DNA of 41,342 bases from an uncultured Arenicella sp. (GTDB lineage: Bacteria; Pseudomonadota; Gammaproteobacteria; Arenicellales; Arenicellaceae): contig CALAKU010000059.1 in assembly GCA_937922925.1 (NCBI GenBank), positions 1 through 41,342 on the forward strand, written 5' to 3'. Numbering within the stretch: the stretch's first letter is position 1; every line of letters begins with the position of its first letter. A program made the position numbers and the translations under genes. This document shows, in pieces, positions 32,846-40,104 of this stretch. The notes beneath the pieces are model-generated. The model saw only the letters and a list, made by a program, of their open reading frames with translations, made no database searches and had not been told where the DNA came from.

Positions 32846-33638
32846 GCTCTTTTTCTATCGCAACAATAAATTCTTTAAGGGCGGCCAATACTTGTTTGGG
32901 CGCTTCGATGGGCAACATATGGCCGAAGTTATTAAATTCGATCACGCGCGCTTTGAGTCTTGCCGCCGCCGCTTTACCTGCTTTGATAGGCGTCATTTTA
33001 TCTTGGCCGGCCAACAACATCGCGGTTGGGCATTGAATCTGCTCTGAAGCCTGCGCCCCATTTTGATAGGCCGCGCAAGATCGCAAATCCGCGGCAAGCG
33101 GATTCGCGCGCATGATTTGGCGGCCAATTGCGATCGGCTGCATGCCGGGCGTGGGGCTATGGCCCATGTGAGTTTGCTCTCCAAAACCCCATTGCAACAT
33201 CATTTCAGCTGCCTGAGTGGGGTTAGAAGATGCCGTTTCAATCAAGGCTGGATTCACCGGTATTGCATCGGCTGTGCCAATGCCTGCCAATGAGCGAAGC
33301 TTTTCAGGATAATGACGACCAAATTCCAAGGCCGTCAGAAACCCTTGAGAATGACCTATGATATGGGCCTGCTCGACCTTGAGTGCTAATAGAAGATCGT
33401 TTAACCAAGCTGCTGAGTCTTCTATTGATTCACACGCAGCGCCATGCGACAAAGAATGGCCCGGGAAACTCGGCGCAAGCACACTAAAACCATTGAAAGC
33501 AAACCAACGAGTCTGTAAGGCAAAGGCGCGATGATCCATGCCGCTGCCATGCAAAAAAACGACGGTCGGCTTAGTGGCATCAAACTCTTTGCCACCCGTA
33601 GCCAAATGCACACTGGCGCCATTTACATCAATTTTCAT
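32838..33638 (-). CDS. Alpha/beta hydrolase
   Basis: The 266-aa cytoplasmic hydrolase has VVFLHGSGMDHRAF (26-39), nucleophile Ser97 in GHSQG, Asp213 in GQDKMTP and His240 in FGHMLPIEAP, a complete catalytic triad. No signal peptide is present. The substrate is not evident: thioester hydrolysis of a CoA intermediate, or cleavage of an acyl or dicarbonyl product, would fit its place between metY and the HCDH/ECH fusion. It overlaps metY by 4 bp and the fusion gene by 8 bp, so it is a coupled member of the operon rather than a passenger. Confidence 0.85.
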   Translation of the reverse strand: MKIDVNGASVHLATGGKEFDATKPTVVFLHGSGMDHRAFALQTRWFAFNGFSVLAPSFPGHSLSHGAACESIEDSAAWLNDLLLALKVEQAHIIGHSQGFLTALEFGRHYPEKLRSLAGIGTADAIPVNPALIETASSNPTQAAEMMLQWGFGEQTHMGHSPTPGMQPIAIGRQIMRANPLAADLRSCAAYQNGAQASEQIQCPTAMLLAGQDKMTPIKAGKAAAARLKARVIEFNNFGHMLPIEAPKQVLAALKEFIVAIEKEHD

Positions 33639-34963
33639 TTGGCCTCCGGTTTCGATGCCGCTGCGTCGGCCAGACGTAAGGCGGCTTTCAACCCCTTTTT
33701 GAAATCGTTTTTGATATCGCTAATGTGTTCAATACCAACCGAGACTCGAATCATGTCTTCGCTGATACCCGCCGCGTGCATGGCGTCGGCACTTAAACGC
33801 GAGTGCGTGGTGCTGCCCGGATGCAAAACCAAGGTACGAGAATCACCAACATTGGCAAGATTACTGGCAATACTCAAAGCGTTCATAAACGCGGCTCCGC
33901 CTGCGCGGCCACCAACCACACCAAAGGTAAGGACTGAGCCAGCACCTTTTTCAAATAGGGTTTTACTCAGTTCATGAGTCGGATGCGACTCAAGGCCAGG
34001 GTAACTAACCCACAGCACTTGATCTTGCTCAGTTAACCAATTGGCTAAGGCTTGGGTATTGGATAAATGTTTGTCCATGCGAACGTTCAAGGTTTCCAAG
34101 CCCTGCAGCAAAAGAAACGCATTGTTCGGGCTCATGCATGCACCGAGATCACGCATTGATTCAGCGCGAATTTTCATGGCCAACGCATTTGGCCCGAATT
34201 CATCCCAAAAGCAGATTCCGTGGAATGGCTCATATGGCTCGGTCAGCTCAGGAAAGCGACCACTGGCTTGCCAATCAAAATTGCCACCATCAATCACGAC
34301 ACCACCGACCGCAGCGCCATGACCACCAATCCACTTAGTCACCGAATGCACGACCACGTTGGCACCAAGTTCGACTGATTTAGTTAAGCCCGGTGGCGCA
34401 AACGTGGCATCCACAACGAGAGGCAAGCCTTTGGCCTGACAAACAGCACTGATAGCGGGAAGATCTGCGATTTCCAAACCTGGGTTACCAATCGATTCAC
34501 AAAACACGAGCTTGGTATTGTCTTTGATGGCCGCGTCAAGTTCAGAGCTATTATTAATAGACACAAAGGTGGTTTCAATCCCTAAGCGCTTTAAGGTGTG
34601 CCTTAACAAGGTGGCAGTTGAACCGTAGATCTGTGCCGACGCGACAATGTGATCTCCGGCAGAACAGAGCGTAATAAAGGTCGTGAACAAGGCGCTCATG
34701 CCGCTGGCCGTGCAAATAGCACCGCTGCCGCCTTCCATGGCCGCCAATCGTTGCTCTAAAACTGCAACAGTTGGATTCGAGATTCGGCTATAAATATGGC
34801 CGCCTTGTTCAACATTGAACAGCGATGAAGCGTCATCAACGCTGTCGAACACATAAGACGTGGTTTGATAGATCGGCACCGCACGCGAGCCATGATCGCT
34901 TTCAGGCAAGTAGCCGCTGTGCAGTGCGATGGTGTCTGGATGTAAAAAAGAGGAACGACTCAT
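33635..34963 (-). CDS. metY: O-acetylhomoserine sulfhydrylase (direct methanethiol/sulfide route to methionine or homocysteine)
   Basis: The 442-aa PLP enzyme of the Cys/Met metabolism family has YSRISNPTVAVLEQRLAAMEGG (58-79, split), a PLP lysine K210 in VVHSVTKWIGGHG, and the long insertion and C-terminal HPGSTTHSRLS typical of MetY. It joins O-acetylhomoserine with sulfide or methanethiol. Next to dmdA this suggests capture of the CH3SH released from DMSP directly as methionine. Its ATG directly follows the dmdA stop with no gap, and its end overlaps the hydrolase gene by 4 bp. No SAM riboswitch or Met box is visible upstream of the operon. Confidence 0.93.
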   Translation of the reverse strand: MSRSSFLHPDTIALHSGYLPESDHGSRAVPIYQTTSYVFDSVDDASSLFNVEQGGHIYSRISNPTVAVLEQRLAAMEGGSGAICTASGMSALFTTFITLCSAGDHIVASAQIYGSTATLLRHTLKRLGIETTFVSINNSSELDAAIKDNTKLVFCESIGNPGLEIADLPAISAVCQAKGLPLVVDATFAPPGLTKSVELGANVVVHSVTKWIGGHGAAVGGVVIDGGNFDWQASGRFPELTEPYEPFHGICFWDEFGPNALAMKIRAESMRDLGACMSPNNAFLLLQGLETLNVRMDKHLSNTQALANWLTEQDQVLWVSYPGLESHPTHELSKTLFEKGAGSVLTFGVVGGRAGGAAFMNALSIASNLANVGDSRTLVLHPGSTTHSRLSADAMHAAGISEDMIRVSVGIEHISDIKNDFKKGLKAALRLADAAASKPEAK

Positions 34964-36124
34964 TTAGCTTAATCGGGTTGTGTCGAATGGCACTGGATGG
35001 AACTCACTCATTTGGCCAGCGACCTTAATTGAATCAGCTTGATCTAGAAAATCGCTATTGAGCATCGCCAAGCCTAAATGTTTTTTGTATCGCGGAGACC
35101 ACGCATGCGAGCGCAATTCACCGATCGACTGACCCTTATTATATAGATCGTAGCCGCCAATGGTGTTAGCGTCGCCAAAATCCGGTGTTTCAGTAAAGGC
35201 CAATCCCACGAGCCTGCGTGTTTGCTGGCCTTGCTTTTCTCTGAGCGCTTGAATGCTCAGGCTTTCGATATCGGCATCTAGATTGAGGTATGAATCCAAA
35301 CCGCACTCAAATGGCGTATCGAATTCATCCATATCATTACCGAAACTCAGTAAACCAGACTCAATGCGCTCTATCCCATTGGGGCAGCCGGCTCGCACAT
35401 TTAAATCGGCACCGGCTTCAAAACAGGCATCCCATAAAGCTTCGCCAAGTGAAGAATCGTTCAAGTAAATTTCGAAACCACCTTGTTTACTCCAACCGGA
35501 TCGGGCTACGTAAATATCTTGGCCTTCAAAGGGCAACATGGCGCCGTAGAAAAAACGAATATCGCGCACTGGCTCGCCAAATACTCTAGCCATTAACTCT
35601 TCTGCTTTGGGGCCTTGCACTGCCAAAGGTGAGACATCAGGTTCAAAAACCTCGACATCCAGCCCCATACCTATGACTAGACCCTGCGCGAAAAATTTAA
35701 CGTCGCTGTCGGCAATAGAGATCCAAAACCGATCGTCGGCAAGCTTAATAATAATAGGATCATTTAGTATAAGCCCGTCGGTATTGCATATTGGCCCATA
35801 CTTGCCTTGCAACACATTTTGCTTACTCAAATCTCTCGGTGTCATCAATTGAGCTAGGCGTGCGGCATCGGGCCCCTTTAGTTCGACTTGACGCTCTGCA
35901 GCCACGTCCCACACTTGAACATGCTCGCAAAGATGCCAATAGTCAGCCTCGGGCGATTCAAACACCGTTGGCAGCAACATGTGGTTATAGCTGGTATAGG
36001 CGCTAACTCCAGCGGCCTCAACTCGACGACTGTATGGCGTAGACCGAACGCGACGGCTTTTACTGATCAACGGTGGCGTTTTTAACTGTGGCGTTTTTGA
36101 CTCTGATTTTTTCAACTGTGACAT
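34964..36124 (-). CDS. dmdA: Dimethylsulfoniopropionate demethylase DmdA
   Basis: The 386-aa GcvT-superfamily protein is not a glycine cleavage T-protein. It carries long segments typical of DMSP demethylase: AGVSAYTSYNHMLLPTVFES (39-58), EHVQVWDVAAERQVELKGP, DVSPLAVQGPKAEELMARVF, then VARSGWSKQGGFEIYL and LNVRAGCPNGIERIESGLLSFGNDM (split). The family moves a methyl group from DMSP to tetrahydrofolate, giving methylmercaptopropionate. An N-terminal extension of about 25 basic residues (KSESKTPQLKTPP) is longer than in alphaproteobacterial DmdA. AGGAG sits six bases before the ATG. It heads a five-gene minus-strand operon and faces malonyl-CoA decarboxylase across 231 bp. Confidence 0.92.
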   Translation of the reverse strand: MSQLKKSESKTPQLKTPPLISKSRRVRSTPYSRRVEAAGVSAYTSYNHMLLPTVFESPEADYWHLCEHVQVWDVAAERQVELKGPDAARLAQLMTPRDLSKQNVLQGKYGPICNTDGLILNDPIIIKLADDRFWISIADSDVKFFAQGLVIGMGLDVEVFEPDVSPLAVQGPKAEELMARVFGEPVRDIRFFYGAMLPFEGQDIYVARSGWSKQGGFEIYLNDSSLGEALWDACFEAGADLNVRAGCPNGIERIESGLLSFGNDMDEFDTPFECGLDSYLNLDADIESLSIQALREKQGQQTRRLVGLAFTETPDFGDANTIGGYDLYNKGQSIGELRSHAWSPRYKKHLGLAMLNSDFLDQADSIKVAGQMSEFHPVPFDTTRLS

Positions 36125-36254
36125 GGGGCGCTCCTCTCATATCATTTTGTTTATTCTTTTTATTACTTTTTTTTGGCGGTATTAATAATCCCTAAGTATT
36201 GCTTTGTGCGGCAACCCTGCCTACTAGCGCACTTTAGCAATAACTGAGTTTATT

Positions 36255-36275
36255 GGCCCTAAAAATTTAGGGGCC
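36255..36275. promoter_or_regulatory. Imperfect inverted repeat between dmdA and malonyl-CoA decarboxylase
   Basis: GGCCCTAAA and TTTAGGGGCC pair as an inverted repeat with one bulged G, in the 231-bp divergent region. Symmetry and position suggest an operator for the LysR-type or another regulator. No -35/-10 pair is clear on either side. Confidence 0.4.
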
Positions 36276-36355
36276 TGAGGGCAAACTTTTGTTGCAACGG
36301 AAATCAAATTTTCGGTGTTAGGGTTTGTGCATGGTCATACAGAGTAGTTAAAACG

Positions 36356-37603
36356 ATGAAATTTCTAGAACGTAATTGGACAATTGGATTGCAATCCTTT
36401 GATTTTCAGCGATGGTTTAACAAGGCTAATGACACGTCATCGCTGAATCAAATCAAACAGCTATGCCAAGACATTTTGGATTCTGACGGGGAATACTCAA
36501 CGATGTTGCTAGCCAAGGAATTTCAAGGCCTTTATGCGGCCTTGAATGAACTAGAACAAAGCGAATTTTTTGCCTTTCTTGATGCTCAATTTGACATCGA
36601 ACTCGATCACTTAGATCTGGCCGTACAAGCGTTCAAACACAATGGCGATGCCCACCAATTGCATAGGCTAATAAATTTGACGCAGAGCGCACGCCGACAC
36701 TTGTTTAGCCGCTTAAATCTAGCGCCCAGAGCGACACAAGAACTGGTGAAGCTGCGTGCCGATGTCCTCAAATGCAGAAAGCAAAACATCGGGAAAAGCG
36801 CTGCTTTAGACAAACTCGACTTAGATTTGCTTTTGCTATTTCGTGATTGGTTCAATCGCGGTTTTCTCGAAATGCGCCAGATCGACTGGCACAGCTCCGC
36901 AGACGTTTTAGAAAAAATTATCGCTTACGAAGCCGTGCACACGATTAACACATGGGGCGAGTTGCGCCGACGCCTGGTACCCGAAGATCGTTTGTGTTTT
37001 GGCTTTTTTCATCCTTCGATGCCCGACGAGCCATTGGTGTTTATTGAACTGGCGCTGACTAAAGAGTTGCCAAGTAAGATGACCGAGATATTAGAAGAAC
37101 GAGAGAACCCCATTGCCGCTGCGCAGGCAAAGTGTGCGGTTTTTTATTCAATATCGAATTGTCATCGAGGTCTAAGCGGTGTGTCTTTCGGCAACTATCT
37201 GATCAAACACGTGGTGGCCTACTTACGAATTCAGTATCCACACATCGAACAGTTCGCGACGATCTCACCGCTGCCCAGTTTCACTAAATGGTTGGCGCAA
37301 CACAACATGAAAGCGCATAGTGACATCGAGGCTCAAGCTGCGCACTATTTAGTCAACGCGAAAAACGAACGCGGCTTTCCTTTTGATCCGGTCGCCCGTT
37401 TTCATTTACGCAATGGCGCTCAGCTGTTCAGAGTTCTCGCAAACGCCAATGCGAGCGATGGAGGCCAAGCGCAATCTCTAGGCACCATGGTTAACTATGT
37501 ATACGATCTAGATAGCCTCGCGAACAATCACGAGGATTACGTTAAGAATCAACACTTGGCGGTGTCTGACACAGTGAAAAAACTTGCGGCGCGACTCGAC
37601 TAA
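36356..37603 (+). CDS. Malonyl-CoA decarboxylase
   Basis: The 415-aa enzyme converts malonyl-CoA to acetyl-CoA and CO2. The N-terminal helical domain is followed by the catalytic domain: WGELRRRLVPEDRLCFGFFHP (about 201-221, split), LVFIELALTKELP, then FYSISNCHRGLSGVSFGNYLIK and FATISPLPSFTKWL, which carry the Ser/His active-site residues. The family is widespread in bacteria growing on malonate or C3 acids. It diverges from dmdA, so it may take malonyl-CoA formed from malonate semialdehyde, a product of C3 breakdown of DMSP-derived carbon. It could equally serve unrelated malonate use. The ribosome site (AGAGTAG) is weak. It ends 12 bp from the convergent LysR gene. Confidence 0.93.
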   Translation: MKFLERNWTIGLQSFDFQRWFNKANDTSSLNQIKQLCQDILDSDGEYSTMLLAKEFQGLYAALNELEQSEFFAFLDAQFDIELDHLDLAVQAFKHNGDAHQLHRLINLTQSARRHLFSRLNLAPRATQELVKLRADVLKCRKQNIGKSAALDKLDLDLLLLFRDWFNRGFLEMRQIDWHSSADVLEKIIAYEAVHTINTWGELRRRLVPEDRLCFGFFHPSMPDEPLVFIELALTKELPSKMTEILEERENPIAAAQAKCAVFYSISNCHRGLSGVSFGNYLIKHVVAYLRIQYPHIEQFATISPLPSFTKWLAQHNMKAHSDIEAQAAHYLVNAKNERGFPFDPVARFHLRNGAQLFRVLANANASDGGQAQSLGTMVNYVYDLDSLANNHEDYVKNQHLAVSDTVKKLAARLD

Positions 37604-37615
37604 ATGTTTATCTCT

Positions 37616-38479
37616 TTAGATATCTAGCAGCCAATCTTTAAACATCGCGGCAGGAGAGTCTGTAGGGCAATCGTTTGAATGCACTAAATAAAAGGCTTCG
37701 CTTGATTTGAGCTGATAATCAAATGGCGCGACCAAACGGCCCTCGGATAATGCCTGCTCGACCAACGAACTGCGCCCTAATGCCACGCCATGTTGCATTT
37801 CTGCCATTTGAAAGGCTGAGATCAAGGTATCAAAATGGCGGTGACCTTTGGGCTTTAAACCACTAAAACCCGCCGCTTGTAACCAATGTTCCCAACCCTC
37901 TGCATAGCCAACACAATGAAGTAAATATTGATCGCTTAGATCTTCTACCCTGCCCAGCTCAGCCTTGGGGCTCGCCACGGGTAAAAGAGAGTCATCATGA
38001 ATTTGATTGGCTATTAGATTATCCCAGTCGCCTCTCCCGTAGCGCACTTCCAGATCAATCCCCGGCTCAAGGCCGCCGTTATCAACCCAGATGAAACTGG
38101 AGAAATTAATTTCAATGTCAGGGTACTTTTGATAAAACTCCGAGATTCGATGCGCTAAGCAACAATTGTAATAAACCAAGGAAGTTCGGACGTTTAACTG
38201 CAAGCGCTTTTTAGAATCGAAGAGGTCTTGAGTTGCGTTACTCAATCGATCTAGGGCATCGCGAACTGCGGGTAAATAGGCTGCGCCATCATGTGTTAGC
38301 TCCAAGCCGTGAGGTAGGCGCGTAAACAGGGTTCTTCCTAAATTGTACTCAAGGCTTTTAACGTGCTTGCTCACTGCGGCCTGAGTAAGGCACAACTCTT
38401 GCGCTGCATGAGTAAAACTCAATGCTCTGGCCGAGGCTTCAAACGACCGTAGCCAATTTAATGGAGGTAAACGCCTCAT
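37616..38479 (-). CDS. LysR-type transcriptional regulator (GcvA-like)
   Basis: The 287-aa protein has an N-terminal winged helix (PPLNWLRSFEASARALSFTHAAQELCLTQAAVSKHVKSLE split over 5-44) with the GcvA-group feature of a PPLN/WLRSFE start. A periplasmic-binding-protein-like effector domain follows (about 93-287). It lies just downstream of the aldehyde dehydrogenase gene, 69 bp away, with its end facing malonyl-CoA decarboxylase. It could control either of these or the dmdA operon. DMSP genes in other bacteria are often under LysR control (DddR), but the effector here is unknown. Confidence 0.92.
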   Translation of the reverse strand: MRRLPPLNWLRSFEASARALSFTHAAQELCLTQAAVSKHVKSLEYNLGRTLFTRLPHGLELTHDGAAYLPAVRDALDRLSNATQDLFDSKKRLQLNVRTSLVYYNCCLAHRISEFYQKYPDIEINFSSFIWVDNGGLEPGIDLEVRYGRGDWDNLIANQIHDDSLLPVASPKAELGRVEDLSDQYLLHCVGYAEGWEHWLQAAGFSGLKPKGHRHFDTLISAFQMAEMQHGVALGRSSLVEQALSEGRLVAPFDYQLKSSEAFYLVHSNDCPTDSPAAMFKDWLLDI

Positions 38480-38548
38480 CGAGTTCCTAATGCTCTGCGT
38501 AATCCAAGTAAAACTGTCCCAAACGAATTGAAAATATAGAAGTGCATG

Positions 38549-39985
38549 CTAAACAGAAAAGCCCCCGAGCTTAGTTTCTAAGTATTCAGCCATGCCTTCG
38601 CGCGCACCTTCGCGCCCAAGACCGCTTTCTTTCATACCGCCAAAAGGTGCGGCGGCGCTAGTGGGGTTGATATCGTTGATGCCTACAATGCCAAAGTTTA
38701 GTGCTTCAAAGGTGCGCATGGCACGCGATAAGTTTTGAGTGTAAATATAGGCGGCTAAACCATAGTGAGTATCGTTGGCTTTCTCTATAACCTCGTCTTG
38801 ATCATCAAACGGAATAACGGCGGCAATTGGGCCAAAGGTTTCCTCTCGATAAATCAACATATCTTCGGTCACCTTATTCAACAATGTTGGTGCGTAAAAG
38901 TGACCACCGGCAAACTCGCCGTCGTTTAAAGCATGACCCCCAGTCACCAACTCGGCTCCTTTAGAGAGCGCATCATCAACCTGATTTGCGACTTTACTCA
39001 CGGCAGCTTGATTCACTAGCGGGCCAATTGAATTGCTCGGGTCTAAACCGTTACCCGTCCTCATAGACGCGATTCGTTGCGCCAGCGTTTCGATAAAAGG
39101 GTCTAGCATCTTGCGCTGCACAAAAATTCGATTCGGGCTAATACAGGCTTGGCCTGTATTTAAAAATTTAACTAATGATGCGCCTTTCGCAGCATGAACC
39201 GGGTCGGCATCATCAAACACAATAAAGGGCGCATGGCCTCCTAACTCCATCGACACTCGCTTTAAATACGGCGCTGCGTCTTGGGCCAATTTCTTACCGA
39301 CTGCGGTAGAGCCAGTAAATGTGATTTTACGAATCGCGGGATGCGAACAAAACACCTCGCCAATTGGCTTTGGTTTAGAAAAAGTTACGAGGTTGATCAC
39401 ACCTTTTGGCACGCCCGCCTCTATCAATATTTTAAAGACTTCTATTGCACACAATGGGGTTGCTTCCGCTGGCTTTAAGACTACTGTGCACCCTGCGGCC
39501 AATGCTGGTGCCAGCTTGCGAGTTAGCATAGAGATTGGATAATTCCACGGAGTTATGGCAGCAACGACACCAACCGGCTCATGACGCACAATAAAACGTT
39601 GATCAGCTCGGGCCGATGGAATTGTTTCGCCATAGTTGCGCACGGCTTCTTCGGCAAACCATCGAAGAAAATCAGCCGCGTATTGCACTTCGTTGTTCGC
39701 AGCTTTAAGCGGCTTGCCTTGCTCTCGAGTCATCAAGTTGGCAAGTTCCTCTTTACGCTCAAGCATTAAGCCGTAGGCTTTGTTTAAAATAGCGGCGCGA
39801 GCATAAGCAGTGCTTTGAGACCATGACTTAAACGCCGCCGAGGCAGCTTGAATCGCGTATTCAGCATGAGCCTGATTGCCGTCACTAACGGTTGCGATCA
39901 CCTCGCCAGACGCTGGATTAGTGACTTCAAATTCGCGGTCTGCCTCACGCCAAGCCCCATCGATATATAAACCTGAAATTGCCAT
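38549..39985 (-). CDS. Aldehyde dehydrogenase (succinate/malonate-semialdehyde type)
   Basis: The 478-aa NAD(P)-dependent enzyme has ITPWNYPISM (144-153), KPAEATPL (171-178), FTGSTAVGKKL (223-233), general base Glu247 in MELGG, and catalytic Cys281 in NTGQACISPNR. PFGGMKESGLGREGAREGMAEYLETK split near the C-terminus fits the succinate-semialdehyde dehydrogenase (GabD) group. No gabT is adjacent. With malonyl-CoA decarboxylase and the dmdA operon nearby, oxidation of malonate semialdehyde or of acetaldehyde released from DMSP is possible, but the substrate cannot be read from sequence. It diverges from the MFS gene across about 120 bp. Confidence 0.92.
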   Translation of the reverse strand: MAISGLYIDGAWREADREFEVTNPASGEVIATVSDGNQAHAEYAIQAASAAFKSWSQSTAYARAAILNKAYGLMLERKEELANLMTREQGKPLKAANNEVQYAADFLRWFAEEAVRNYGETIPSARADQRFIVRHEPVGVVAAITPWNYPISMLTRKLAPALAAGCTVVLKPAEATPLCAIEVFKILIEAGVPKGVINLVTFSKPKPIGEVFCSHPAIRKITFTGSTAVGKKLAQDAAPYLKRVSMELGGHAPFIVFDDADPVHAAKGASLVKFLNTGQACISPNRIFVQRKMLDPFIETLAQRIASMRTGNGLDPSNSIGPLVNQAAVSKVANQVDDALSKGAELVTGGHALNDGEFAGGHFYAPTLLNKVTEDMLIYREETFGPIAAVIPFDDQDEVIEKANDTHYGLAAYIYTQNLSRAMRTFEALNFGIVGINDINPTSAAAPFGGMKESGLGREGAREGMAEYLETKLGGFSV

Positions 39986-40104
39986 CTTACTTGTGCTCTC
40001 TTGCTTGCGCTCTTAGTGGTTGACATTCAAAGCTGGCTCGTCGAAAGTCCACACTTTAAGGCCAACGGTATTGGCGTACTCTAGTTGCGTTTCGAGAGGC
40101 TAGC

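Noticed and set aside
34964-36124. Glycine cleavage T-protein (gcvT)
   Set aside because: The diagnostic segments match DMSP demethylase, and no gcvH or gcvP is near. The neighbours metY and acyl-CoA genes support dmdA.
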